12,523 bases of DNA from Sphingomonadaceae bacterium. GTDB taxonomy: Bacteria > Pseudomonadota > Alphaproteobacteria > Sphingomonadales > Sphingomonadaceae. A program made the translations under genes and the position numbers. The stretch is taken from contig JACDGO010000027.1 in NCBI GenBank assembly GCA_013821585.1, forward strand, positions 1 through 12,523, read 5' to 3'. Of the stretch, positions 1 through 7,142 are shown one piece after another. The stretch's first letter is position 1, and each line of letters opens with the position of its first letter. The notes under the pieces were generated by a model that did not search any database, was not told the origin of the DNA, and worked only from the letters and a program-made list of their open reading frames with translations.

Positions 1-34
1 GCTGAATAACCTTCGTACCAGCATCATCACATGA

Positions 35-589
35 CATCAGCATGGCACCAACACCCCTAAACCCAAGGAGCCGTCCTCGCGCGCTAGGCCTTCAACCGCA
101 ATGTGGGAGCAGAACAGCGCTTACATGTTACCGGCAATAAGGCTTGGCTTTCTTGTCGCTCCGCAATGGGCATTGCCGGCACTGGTCGCGGCGAAGAACG
201 CAAGCGATTGGCATTGCCCGACGCCTATACAAATGGCGGTCGGCGCGTTTATCAGCGACGGCCATCTTTCGCGGCACATCCGCCGCGTCCGCCGCACCTA
301 CCTCGAACGTCGCAACCATCTGATCGGTTTGCTCGAAATGCGACTAGGTGACGCGCTGAGAGCGGTCCCGTCCTTCTACGGCATGCACATGAGCGCAATT
401 ACCGGTGGCCGCATCGACTGCGAAGTGGTGAGCAAGGCGTTGGCGACGCGCGGTGTGATGATTCACTCGCTCGCGCGTTATCACTTGGGACCGGCCGATC
501 GATCGGGTTTCGTCCTCGGCTATGCTGCGGTTGATCTAGATTCGCTCGAGGCTGCCATAAAGGCGCTGGCCGAGGAAATCCTGCGCTAG
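35..589 (+). pseudogene. MocR/PdxR-type aminotransferase-domain fragment (5' truncated)
   Basis: The readable protein (from ATG 101, 162 residues) matches the C-terminal part of the class I aminotransferase domain of MocR/PdxR-type regulators, which are GntR-HTH plus PLP-binding fusions of about 450-500 residues. Visible hallmarks are LPAIRLGFLVAP just after the start, a helical RxxRxxYxxRR segment near residues 60-70, and the ARYHLGP segment followed by GFVLGYAA near the end. The DNA-binding domain and most of the aminotransferase domain are missing. The PLP-lysine motif, normally SFSK(Y/T) immediately before LPAIRLG, reads NSAYM here, so the Schiff-base lysine is absent. The frame opens at 35 after a stop at 32-34, and the 22 codons before ATG 101 do not resemble the family, which puts a rearrangement junction near 110. 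I infer a non-functional remnant; a new short protein translated from ATG 101 is possible but no clear ribosome site was seen. Confidence 0.72.
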
Positions 590-618
590 GTGATGATTGC
601 TGCAAAGGATGAGCGAAT

Positions 619-678
619 GGCAGCTCCCGGGGTCAACATCTGCGCCGCCTAACGACCAAAGTTGGGCGCCGAGCTGCC
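619..678. repeat. Nested inverted repeat (possible stem-loop)
   Basis: Perfect 8-base arms GGCAGCTC (619-626) and GAGCTGCC (671-678) enclose a second pair GCGCC/GGCGC and a small AAC/GTT pairing. The structure lies just downstream of the stop of the minus-strand peptidase and between it and the aminotransferase remnant, so it could act as a transcript end or processing signal. No T-run follows on either strand, so it is not a standard Rho-independent terminator. Confidence 0.35.
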
Positions 679-715
679 GACGTGACGGGCATTGAGTTTC
701 TGTGATCTACTCCCT

Positions 716-2968
716 CTATTTGCCGACGCTTACTACCGCGTCGAGCCGGTCGGCATAGGCGTTGAGCACGGCGGCGGTGCGTGCAACGTAGGCCGTGGCA
801 TCGGCGAACCGGCGTTGCTCGATGGCCTCGCGCACGCCGGGCAGAGTCTTGGCGCCGTAACCGGTGAGCGTGCCAGGAGCGTAGATGAGATTGCGGTACC
901 AAGGACGACCGGGCAGGCCAGCATGGTCGAGGAGCAACTGATCGATATCGCGCAGCAGCGCAAGCATGCGGACCTGCGCCGCCATTGCAAGCGTGGGCAT
1001 GCGCTCGAGCACCGCGTCAGCGGCATGCGCTGAGCGCGCCAGTCGATCGGACGCATCTTCAATCGCGAGCATATCGATCAGCGGTGTCACGCCTTTACCC
1101 TCGGGAGCAATGGTCGGGTCTTCGGGGTGTGAGGCGAGCTTGAACACGTCATCGCGCGTCAGGTCGCGTAGCGCGCGGTCCTTTTCGCGCTGATCGGCGG
1201 CGAGCTTCTTCACTTCGCTAACGTAGCGCGCAACGGTGGTCGCGAAGTCGCCGTATCGTGCCGGCACGCGCGGGCTGTCGGCCGCGCGCAGTACAAGCCG
1301 CCCGATTGTTTTCGACAGCACCGCGCCATAGACGAGACCGGGATCGTCGAACTTAGTCACATGGTAGAAGCTGTCATACACAGAGTGATACGAACCGCCG
1401 CCGCCGCCTTCGCCGCCGAAGCCGACGTTGAGCGACGGGATCCCTAGATGCTGCAGGAAGGCCGAATAATCCGAGCCGGAGCCGAGCGCGCCGATCGGCA
1501 TGTCGCCACCGGACTTGGCCGCGTCGAGCGCGACGGTGTCCACGTCCCGTCGCTCCGTACCTGCAAAGGCACCCGCGCGGACGATTGCGCGCAGCCGATC
1601 GAGCACGCTCACCGAGGTCTGCGGATCAGTGACGTCGCGCGCGGCGGCGTTAACGAAGTGCTGGAGGTCGTGGCTGCCCTCGGCGCTGAGGAAGCCGCGG
1701 CCATTGCCGTCGGTGTTGATGTAGACCACCGCCTTGCGGACCAGCTCGTCGGCATGTGCTTCGACCCATTCGGTCGAACCGAGCAGCCCCGGCTCCTCGC
1801 CGTCCCAGCTCGCATAAACAATCGTCCGCTCGGGCCGCCAGCCGGTGCGCGCTAGCGCGCCCAGCGCCTTTGCCTCGCTCATTAGCGCGACTTGGCCGGT
1901 GAGCGGATCGCTCGCTCCGAACACCCACCCGTCATGGTGGTTACCGCGCACCACCCATTCATCAGGGCGCGTCGCGCCGCGCATCACCGCGATGACGTCG
2001 TAGAGCGGCTTGAGCGACCAATCCGACTTGACCGCGAGGTGAACCTTAACCGCATCGGTGCCGCCCCAGTGATAGGCCAGCGCCAGCCCGCCACGCGCGC
2101 GGCCGCCGATAACCGGCCCTTCGAGGCGCGACATGATCTTGGTCGCGTCGCGATACGAGATCGGCAGCGCCGGGATCTTGAGGATCGTCGGTGCGGTCGC
2201 CCGCGTCAGCCGCTTCGCCCCTGCCGTAGCACCGACACCGGGGGTGAGCGGGTCGCCCGGATATTGCGTAATGTCTTGGACCGAGCCGCGCTGGACGCCG
2301 GTCTCGGGTCGGCCGCCGCCGTGCGGGTATGGATCACGCTCGCCATAGCCATCGTCGACCGGATCCGAGTAGATCAGGCAGCCGACGGCGCCATGCTCCT
2401 GCGCAAGCTTCGGCTTGAGCCCGCGCCAGCCGCCGCCATAGCGCGCCAGCACGATCTTGCCCTTGACGGTGATGCCGCGCGCGGCGAGCGCGTCGTAGTC
2501 GTCGGGCATGCCGTAGTTCACGTAAACCACGGGCGCGGTGACATCGCCGTCGCCCTGATAGGCGACATACGGTGGGAGCGCGCCCTGCAGGTTGGCCGTG
2601 CTCGCGTCCTCGGCCACCGCCGGCTCTTGTCCGCCAAGCATCACCCGCTCAGGCGCAACGAGCTCAAGCGTGGTGCTGAGCGGGGTAGGGTAGAGCACCT
2701 GGAACGTTTCGATCCGCGCGTCCCAGCCCCATTGTTTAAACAGGGCGAGCTGCATCTCGGCATTGGCGCGATCGTGCGGGCTACCGACATGGTTGGGCGC
2801 CGAGCTCATGTCCTTGAGCCAGGCGAGCTGGTCGGTGCTGCTGATCTGCGCGTCGAACGCCTGCTCGAGCGCTTTCGCGTCGGGTGGCGCCACAGCGGTC
2901 CGGGCGACGCCGGCCGTGGACAGGCTTATGAGCGCGGCGGTTGCGAGCAGGCGTGCGACGATGGTCAT
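716..2968 (-). CDS. Secreted M28 zinc peptidase, glutamate carboxypeptidase II-like
   Basis: A 750-residue exported metallopeptidase of the M28B family, related to human glutamate carboxypeptidase II/PSMA and transferrin-receptor-like proteins; family members cleave C-terminal residues from peptides using two zinc ions. An N-terminal signal peptide (about residues 1-24, hydrophobic LLATAALISLSTAG) directs it to the periplasm or outside. A protease-associated domain spans about 110-300, including ARYGGGWRG and the GAVGCLIYSDP segment. The catalytic domain spans about 320-560 and the helical dimerisation domain about 575-750. All expected zinc ligands and the catalytic base are visible by alignment with PSMA: H344 and D354 (GNHHDGWVFGASDP), E391/E392 (WDGEEPGLLGST), D420 (YINTDGNG) and H528 (SYHSVYDSF). 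The length is normal and no frame disruption is seen. The start is ATG 2968 with a GGGGA ribosome site about 6 bases upstream. No operon partner is visible. The substrate is unknown; a role in scavenging acidic or other dipeptides is inference from the family. Confidence 0.93.
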   Translation of the reverse strand: MTIVARLLATAALISLSTAGVARTAVAPPDAKALEQAFDAQISSTDQLAWLKDMSSAPNHVGSPHDRANAEMQLALFKQWGWDARIETFQVLYPTPLSTTLELVAPERVMLGGQEPAVAEDASTANLQGALPPYVAYQGDGDVTAPVVYVNYGMPDDYDALAARGITVKGKIVLARYGGGWRGLKPKLAQEHGAVGCLIYSDPVDDGYGERDPYPHGGGRPETGVQRGSVQDITQYPGDPLTPGVGATAGAKRLTRATAPTILKIPALPISYRDATKIMSRLEGPVIGGRARGGLALAYHWGGTDAVKVHLAVKSDWSLKPLYDVIAVMRGATRPDEWVVRGNHHDGWVFGASDPLTGQVALMSEAKALGALARTGWRPERTIVYASWDGEEPGLLGSTEWVEAHADELVRKAVVYINTDGNGRGFLSAEGSHDLQHFVNAAARDVTDPQTSVSVLDRLRAIVRAGAFAGTERRDVDTVALDAAKSGGDMPIGALGSGSDYSAFLQHLGIPSLNVGFGGEGGGGGSYHSVYDSFYHVTKFDDPGLVYGAVLSKTIGRLVLRAADSPRVPARYGDFATTVARYVSEVKKLAADQREKDRALRDLTRDDVFKLASHPEDPTIAPEGKGVTPLIDMLAIEDASDRLARSAHAADAVLERMPTLAMAAQVRMLALLRDIDQLLLDHAGLPGRPWYRNLIYAPGTLTGYGAKTLPGVREAIEQRRFADATAYVARTAAVLNAYADRLDAVVSVGK

Positions 2969-3283
2969 GAGGTTCCCCGTTCAGCGCATTTCGCGCGCAC
3001 GACATGATAGCGGCACAGTTTATTGCCATCGAGATGAAGCTTGCATAGCGGGACAGTGCGGCTGGCACCACTCGGTGATGAGCGCTCGATTGCGTGAATG
3101 AAGTCGTACACGAGCCCAGCTACTATTCTTCGGGGCAGCTTTCGCAAGGCTCATGCGCGCGAGCAAGCCGCCCCAAATGCTCTAAATCAACGACAGCTAT
3201 TGGGCACGCGTTTCCGCAGCCAGGAGCCTTGCAAATTGGGTTTTTAGAAGTGCTCCTCACGGATCGAGAGGAGCCGGTTCCGT
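2969..3283. other. Intergenic stretch without a recognisable gene
   Basis: About 315 bases upstream of the peptidase gene (which reads leftward) and downstream of the integrase remnant. The only open frames are overlaps with the neighbouring peptidase or short ones without family features or ribosome sites. The minus-strand promoter of the peptidase must lie in the left part, but I could not choose a convincing -35/-10 pair. No tRNA T-loop motif was found although an integrase remnant is adjacent. Confidence 0.5.
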
Positions 3284-3441
3284 TCAAACATCAGCGCCCT
3301 CGGCCAGCGTCAGCGTAACCTCGAGGTCGACGCCGAGATAGCGCACGGTGATTTCAATTTTCGCGTGGCCAAGCACGATCTGCATGACGCGAAGGTTGCC
3401 TGTGGCTTTGTAGACGATCGATGCTTGGTGCGTCGGAGGTG
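3284..3441 (-). pseudogene. Tyrosine recombinase (integrase) C-terminal remnant
   Basis: The minus strand encodes the last ~50 residues of a phage-integrase-type tyrosine recombinase. Visible are YKATGNLRVMQIVLGH (the LLGH histidine motif), TVRYLG with the presumed nucleophilic tyrosine, and the family-typical tail LTLAEGADV followed directly by a stop. Just upstream, the arginine box (H-L-R-R-T-K, plus-strand codons at 3424-3441) is in another frame: reading AAG then GCATCG would need one extra base at about 3424, so a one-base deletion separates the Arg box from the His/Tyr part. The open frame continues to 3478 but is not integrase-like beyond the Arg box, and the N-terminal two thirds are absent. 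It cannot be an active recombinase. It marks a former integrated element or integrase gene at this locus. Confidence 0.75.
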
Positions 3442-3540
3442 ACATTCCGCTCATCCCACTAGCGGAGCATGCGTTCACGCATCCTGCATCAATTCGAATT
3501 GTACGGGCTTACCCGCTTTCGATGATCTGATTGACCGCGC

Positions 3541-3565
3541 GGAACCTGCTCGAGGTTTCCTCGTT
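3541..3565 (+). promoter_or_regulatory. EcfG-type (general stress response) promoter
   Basis: GGAAC at 3541-3545, a 16-base spacer, then CGTT at 3562-3565 matches the alphaproteobacterial EcfG/sigma-T consensus GGAAC-N16/17-CGTT exactly. The expected transcription start is around 3573, about 50 bases before ATG 3627. By a rough base-composition-free estimate, about 0.2 such exact matches are expected by chance in a window this size (both strands, both spacings). Its position immediately before a gene with a good ribosome site therefore supports it. Confidence 0.7.
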
Positions 3566-3574
3566 TTCGCCGCA

Positions 3575-3590
3575 CCGCCTGCTTTGGCGG
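3575..3590 (+). other. Short hairpin in the predicted 5' leader
   Basis: CCGCC (3575-3579), a six-base loop and GGCGG (3586-3590) would form a 5-bp stem at the very 5' end of the transcript from the EcfG-type promoter. It could stabilise the message; it has no T-run and is too early to act as a terminator. The role is inference. Confidence 0.35.
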
Positions 3591-3626
3591 AGGGAGGATG
3601 GGACTTTCAAACGGGGAGCGTGCACG

Positions 3627-3797
3627 ATGGACGATACGTCGCTCGAATATTTCAAGCGTCGCGCAGTTCAGGAATCACGTAGAGCAAGGGAAGCGCCCTC
3701 ACGAGAAGCTGCTGAGGTTCACCGGCAAATGGCGCTGGGATATGAGGATCGAATAGCAGGCGTGGAGGATGGCTCGCTAAATTGGGCCGGGGAATAG
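3627..3797 (+). CDS. Small hypothetical protein under an EcfG-type promoter
   Basis: A 56-residue charged, mostly helical protein with no signal peptide and no membrane segment. It contains YFKRRAVQESRRAREA, then a VHRQMALGYEDRI segment typical of small sphingomonad proteins of unknown function. The open frame reaches back to 3531, but ATG 3627 is preferred because GGGGAG lies 8 bases before it and the upstream codons overlap the promoter and leader. It is the first gene of a probable two-gene operon, with nine bases to the GTG of the next gene. The EcfG-type promoter at 3541-3565 points to induction in the general stress response. Function is unknown; the many Arg/Glu residues suggest a soluble helical protein that may bind a partner, which is inference. 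Confidence 0.7.
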   Translation: MDDTSLEYFKRRAVQESRRAREAPSREAAEVHRQMALGYEDRIAGVEDGSLNWAGE

Positions 3798-3806
3798 GGG
3801 AAGCGA

Positions 3807-4010
3807 GTGGCGAAACATCTCGATACAATTTCCATCACGCGCAACATCGACGGCTTCATGCTGGAGATTGAGGACGACGCGGGCGGCACGATCAAACTGC
3901 TGGCCGACGAGGACCAGCTTGCAGAGCTTACCGATGAGATCGAACGGGCGCTTGCCGAGGAGGTGCCTGAGGTAGCGCTTCATGAAGGCGATGACGCAGA
4001 GGAGGAATGA
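3807..4010 (+). CDS. Small acidic hypothetical protein
   Basis: A 67-residue very acidic protein starting at GTG 3807, with AGGGGAAG just upstream overlapping the end of the preceding gene. The pattern is a short beta-rich part (ISITRNIDGFMLEIEDDAG) followed by a helix (DQLAELTDEIERALAEE) and an acidic tail (EGDDAEEE). This resembles small uncharacterised proteins common in sphingomonads. It has no signal peptide, membrane segment or cysteines. Its tight spacing with the upstream gene suggests co-transcription from the EcfG-type promoter. No function can be assigned. Confidence 0.68.
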   Translation: MAKHLDTISITRNIDGFMLEIEDDAGGTIKLLADEDQLAELTDEIERALAEEVPEVALHEGDDAEEE

Positions 4011-4264
4011 TGCTCGGTATTCCAGGTGTACCGTTGACCGACTGTATCATGAACGTGCGCTTCGGACCGCATTCATCATCCGAGCGCCATTGAGCCAGTC
4101 GAGGCGGGCCGTCGGGCGTAGGACAGCACCGATCGTTTGAAGGCCCGTCTCAACTTCATCCAGCACTCCACGCAAAGTTGGACCCCGCCTTCGCGCCTGA
4201 CCATAGCGAGCCATGATCGCGTGGCCGAAACATGCTGCAGTGTTCTTGAACAAATTGCGGTTCA
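4011..4264. other. Intergenic stretch, no supported gene
   Basis: About 254 bases between the small-protein operon and the PilZ gene. A 68-codon minus-strand frame (4047-4253) exists, but it matches no family I recognise and has no clear ribosome site. No terminator with a T-run and no clear promoter for the PilZ gene were found. Confidence 0.4.
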
Positions 4265-4639
4265 GTGCGTTTCAGCGCGATGATGGGGGAACATTTCAGC
4301 CAGACGGGGCAGACCCCTAGCCACGCCGTGGTGGATCGCGGCGACAAAGTGCGTAGCGAACCTCGCGTGGAACTTGCTTGGGAAGGACCCACGCTTCGGT
4401 CAGCCTTTGCCAGTCCGGCCAAGGTGATCGTTCACGACCTTTCGGCGCACGGCTTTCGGGCCGAGTGGCCCTATAAGCTCCAGCGCGGCGATCGCGTGTG
4501 GCTCAAAATGCCTGGTTTCGAGGCGCTCCCTGCCTTGGTCGCCTGGTGTATCGACTTCCGGATCGGCTGCAAGTTCGAGCATGCGCTTCATCCGGCAGTC
4601 TTCGACAAGATCGTCCAAAGCGTTACCAGTGCGAACTAA
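4265..4639 (+). CDS. PilZ domain protein (probable cyclic-di-GMP binding)
   Basis: A 124-residue protein consisting of a single PilZ domain, the common bacterial cyclic-di-GMP receptor fold. Both nucleotide-binding signatures are present with usual spacing: RxxxR as R30-SEP-R34, and DxSxxG as D58-L-S60-A-H-G63. The rest of the beta barrel follows (GDRVWLKMPG, LVAWCIDFRIGCKFEHALHPAVFDKIV), as in stand-alone PilZ proteins of alphaproteobacteria. No signal peptide or membrane segment is seen, so it is cytoplasmic. The start is uncertain: GTG 4265 is the longest, while ATG 4280 or 4283 are equally possible since none has a good ribosome site. Typical roles are control of motility, polysaccharide or cell cycle; the specific target cannot be told from the context. 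Confidence 0.82.
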   Translation: MRFSAMMGEHFSQTGQTPSHAVVDRGDKVRSEPRVELAWEGPTLRSAFASPAKVIVHDLSAHGFRAEWPYKLQRGDRVWLKMPGFEALPALVAWCIDFRIGCKFEHALHPAVFDKIVQSVTSAN

Positions 4640-4768
4640 CTCGATGCCGCAGAGACCAGTTGCCCGCCTTATCTGACCCGGCTGCATTCGACCAATCGCG
4701 GACATTTGAGGTCCCTGCGTGCGGATCGGGAATGCGGAAGGGATGGTTTGCTCGCCTGTTTGCCACTG

Positions 4769-5485
4769 GTGACCGCGACCGACCCGCAGCTGTCCACTGC
4801 ACCGCCCGAGCAGCATTACGTCAACCGCACCGGATGGCTGCGGGCATCGGTTCTCGGCGCTAACGATGGCCTGCTCTCCATCGCGAGCCTATTGGTCGGC
4901 GTCTCGGCTGCATCTTTCGACCGGTCTCAACTGCTACTTACGGGCGTTGCCGGCGTCGTCGCTGGCGCGATGTCGATGGCTGCGGGCGAATATGTTTCAG
5001 TCAGCTCGCAAGCAGACAGCGAGGCCGCAGACCTTGAGCGCGAGAAGCGCGAGCTTGAGGCGCACCCGAAGCACGAACACCGAGAGCTCACCGCGATCTA
5101 TATCCGTCGAGGCTTACCAAAGGATCTAGCGCTGCAGGTAGCGGATGCGCTCAGCGCGCACGACGTACTTGGGGCTCATGCTCGCGACGAGCTGGGCCTT
5201 ACAGATGTTTCCACCGCCAAGCCGGTCCAAGCCGCGCTAGCGTCGGCGGCGAGCTTTGTCACAGGCGGACTCGCTCCATTATTCACGGTACTTCTCGCAC
5301 CGGGCGGTATTGCTCTGCCGGCCCTGATCCTGGTTACTATTCTCGTGCTCGGTGTTTTGGGCGCGGCGGGAGCGCGAGCAGGTGGCGCCCCGACCGCGCC
5401 GGGAGCAATCCGGGTTATGATCTGGGGAAGTCTGGCGATGGTAATCACTTTCGCGGCTGGAACATTGTTCCACGCCGCAGTCTGA
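4769..5485 (+). CDS. VIT/CCC1 family iron/manganese transporter
   Basis: A membrane protein of the VIT1/CCC1 family (DUF125), which moves ferrous iron or manganese across membranes, usually for storage or detoxification. Numbered from GTG 4769 (238 residues): helix 1 covers about 26-50 with GANDGLLS (D33); helix 2 covers about 55-80 with GAMSMAAGEYVSVSS (M70, E74), the family signature. An acidic/helical cytoplasmic stretch at about 81-150 corresponds to the metal-binding domain of plant VIT1. Helices 3-5 lie at about 155-176, 180-205 and 213-236. Length is normal for the family. The start is not settled: the frame is open back to TTG 4706, and TTG 4748 has AAGGGA close upstream, but family homology begins at about HYVNRTGW, so a start at 4748-4769 is most likely. 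It follows the PilZ gene on the same strand. Confidence 0.85.
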   Translation: MTATDPQLSTAPPEQHYVNRTGWLRASVLGANDGLLSIASLLVGVSAASFDRSQLLLTGVAGVVAGAMSMAAGEYVSVSSQADSEAADLEREKRELEAHPKHEHRELTAIYIRRGLPKDLALQVADALSAHDVLGAHARDELGLTDVSTAKPVQAALASAASFVTGGLAPLFTVLLAPGGIALPALILVTILVLGVLGAAGARAGGAPTAPGAIRVMIWGSLAMVITFAAGTLFHAAV

Positions 5486-5597
5486 TCGCGCTTCAGTTCC
5501 GGAATCACCGAAGTTCTGCTTCCACCCGTTAGCTGCCCTTGGTCCGACGATTCGCCGATGCCGCCCGAGCGCGGCAACATCACATCGTGCTGAACGA

Positions 5598-5720
5598 ATG
5601 GTCCGGCCGCATCCTGATCCGCCGCGCAAGCCGTTCATCAGGAGCAGGCGATTTTGGGCGGGCGCATGGACCGCAATCCTCGCCGTCAGCTTGGCCGTGG
5701 CCTATCTGGCGTCGTCCTAG
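5598..5720 (+). CDS. Possible 40-residue single-pass membrane peptide
   Basis: An ORF of 40 codons not overlapping any recognised gene. The first 19 residues are proline- and arginine-rich (RPHPDPPRKPF, then IRSRRF). The rest is one hydrophobic helix, WTAILAVSLAVAYLASS, ending at TAG 5718-5720. This basic N-terminus plus C-terminal helix is the layout of small inner-membrane proteins. Codon use is GC-rich like neighbouring genes. No good ribosome site precedes the ATG, which lowers confidence. It lies between the VIT gene and the end of the minus-strand kinase gene. I recognise no family; the hydrophobic run could also be chance. Confidence 0.4.
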   Translation: MVRPHPDPPRKPFIRSRRFWAGAWTAILAVSLAVAYLASS

Positions 5721-5807
5721 CGGCGACGTGCGGACGTTATCGCAATTTGCAAAGCTGGCGCGATCTCCATGCGGCAACGAGCCGGTTCTTTGGCGAGCCG
5801 AAGCATT

Positions 5808-5822
5808 CGAGAGTGTCTCTCG
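5808..5822. other. Short hairpin
   Basis: CGAGAG, a three-base loop and CTCTCG form a perfect 6-bp stem between the possible membrane peptide and the 3' end of the kinase gene. Without a T-run it is at best a weak transcript end. Confidence 0.25.
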
Positions 5823-5883
5823 ACCACTCTTCTTAGCCGGAGGCGGAAAAGCGCGGAACGGCGAGGCGAACAATCAAACGCGA

Positions 5884-6975
5884 CTATTGGAGCGCCGGAA
5901 ACGATACTTTGAAACATGAGCCGCCGTCAGGCCGATGCCCGCTCGTCAGTTTGCCGCCGAGCTGTTTTGCAAGAGACGTCACTACGCGCATGCCGAGGCT
6001 CTGACTCGCCGCAGCCGGGTCAAAATCTTTGGGGAGATTGCGTCCCTCGTCAGACACTATCAAGGCATGCTGATAGCTCTCGATCTCATAGCGGACCTCG
6101 ATCAACCCCCGGCCGTGCTTGGCGGCATTAGTCACCAGTTCGTTGACAAGCAGACCAATAGGTTGGACCGACCTCATCGGAATATTGCCCTCATCGCCGC
6201 TCACCTGAACTTCTCGCCCGAGGATCGATTCAAGGTCCGCGCAGAGCCGCTTGAGGAATGTGATGCACGAGGTTTGGTCCGCTCCCTCGGCGTAAAAATG
6301 GCGGTGAACCTGCGCGACAGCCGCGACGCGATTGGCGGCGAGCTGAAGGTGGCCGACTGCCTCAGGGTCGTCGAGCGATCGGCTTTGCATCGAAAGCAAG
6401 CTCGACACGAATTGCAGGCTGTTCATTACGCGATGGTCGATCTCCTTTGCCATCAAGTTGGCTTCGGAGACTGCCCGCCGCGCCGAAAGCTGCATTTCGA
6501 TCTGATCCATCACAATCGCTGCGAGGTCCTTCAGATCCTCGATCTGCGACTGGTTGATAGGCCGCGCTTCCTTGTCGATGATGCACAGCGTTCCGAGATT
6601 ATGACCGTCGGCCGTGGTGAGCGGAACGCCGGCATAGAAGCGCAGTCCGAAATCGCCGGCGACAAGAGGATTTGCGAGAGATCGGGGATCGACGCTGGCA
6701 TCAGGCAGGATGTGCGCGTCGTTAGAGAGAATTGCGGACGCGCAAAGGCCGGGGTCGCGCCCGATCTGCTCGACGGGTATCCCGTGGTGCGATTTGAACC
6801 AGATACGATCCTCATCGACGATACTGATGATCGAGATCGGAACCCCGAAGCGCCGAGCGGCAAGCGCGGTAATTCGATCGAACGCGCCGTCGGGCGGTGT
6901 GTCGAGAATATCGTATCGCCGAACGGCCGCGAGACGCTGAGCCTCGTTTGCTGGAATGATTGAAACGTCGGCCAT
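5884..6975 (-). CDS. GAF-domain HWE/HisKA_2 sensor histidine kinase
   Basis: A 363-residue soluble sensor kinase. An N-terminal GAF domain (about 20-165; RRFGVPISIISIVDED, YAGVPLTTADGHNLGTLCIID) is expected to sense a small ligand, redox state or light. It is followed by a HisKA_2-type phosphoacceptor helix with EIDHRVMNSLQ (H181) and a C-terminal ATPase domain with the N box NELVTNAAKHG (N278, N283), G1 DEG (309-311) and G2 SLGM (326-329). The DHRVxNSLQ H-box is that of the HWE/HisKA_2 class frequent in alphaproteobacteria. There are no membrane helices. All kinase motifs are intact. The start is ATG 6975; the ribosome site is weak. It is divergent from a single-domain response regulator 167 bases away, its likely partner. 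Kinases of this class feed the PhyR-NepR-EcfG general stress pathway in sphingomonads; that link is inference here. Confidence 0.9.
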   Translation of the reverse strand: MADVSIIPANEAQRLAAVRRYDILDTPPDGAFDRITALAARRFGVPISIISIVDEDRIWFKSHHGIPVEQIGRDPGLCASAILSNDAHILPDASVDPRSLANPLVAGDFGLRFYAGVPLTTADGHNLGTLCIIDKEARPINQSQIEDLKDLAAIVMDQIEMQLSARRAVSEANLMAKEIDHRVMNSLQFVSSLLSMQSRSLDDPEAVGHLQLAANRVAAVAQVHRHFYAEGADQTSCITFLKRLCADLESILGREVQVSGDEGNIPMRSVQPIGLLVNELVTNAAKHGRGLIEVRYEIESYQHALIVSDEGRNLPKDFDPAAASQSLGMRVVTSLAKQLGGKLTSGHRPDGGSCFKVSFPALQ

Positions 6976-6995
6976 TTGAACTCGGTTTCTTTACT

Positions 6996-7012
6996 GGCTG
7001 GAAATGCCAGCC
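6996..7012. promoter_or_regulatory. Inverted repeat between kinase and regulator genes
   Basis: GGCTGG (6996-7001), loop AAATG, CCAGCC (7007-7012): a perfect 6-bp inverted repeat about 20 bases upstream of the kinase start, in the divergent promoter region. It could be an operator or a leader hairpin in the kinase transcript. No protein can be named as its binder. Confidence 0.35.
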
Positions 7013-7142
7013 TGGAGCGACCCTGCGGGCCGCCTCATGAACCACTATGATTGCGCGACGCAAGGGGCGCCACCGCGCACCGGCAAAGCCTATGGATCGA
7101 CCATGCCCTCGCTGCGTTGGTGGGGTCTGCGAGGAGCCTCCA

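Noticed and set aside
1..43. Possible start of a minus-strand gene leaving the window (ATG at 43, AGGGGTG upstream)
   Set aside because: Only 14 codons are visible and they match no family; cannot be supported.
645..665. GCCTAAC ... GTTGGGC resembling integron attC core sites (RYYYAAC / GTTRRRY)
   Set aside because: Only seven bases lie between the two motifs and the L-box region of an attC is absent; it is part of the inverted repeat.
1892..3007. Long 371-codon plus-strand frame opposite the M28 peptidase
   Set aside because: Antisense to a gene with full catalytic motifs; composition is the Arg/His/Val-rich pattern of a GC-rich shadow frame.
4047..4253. 68-codon minus-strand frame between the small-protein operon and the PilZ gene
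   Set aside because: No ribosome site, no recognised family and no membrane or signal pattern; may be an unidentified remnant but unsupported.
4736..4863. Alternative N-terminus for the VIT transporter in another frame (MRKGWFARLFATGD)
   Set aside because: Family homology starts later in the transporter frame, so no frameshift needs to be assumed.
6781..6805. GGTTCAAATC on the minus strand, recalling a tRNA T-loop
   Set aside because: It lies inside the kinase coding sequence and no acceptor or anticodon stems pair around it.
5935..6963. 342-codon plus-strand frame opposite the histidine kinase
   Set aside because: Shadow of the kinase gene, whose motifs are complete on the minus strand.
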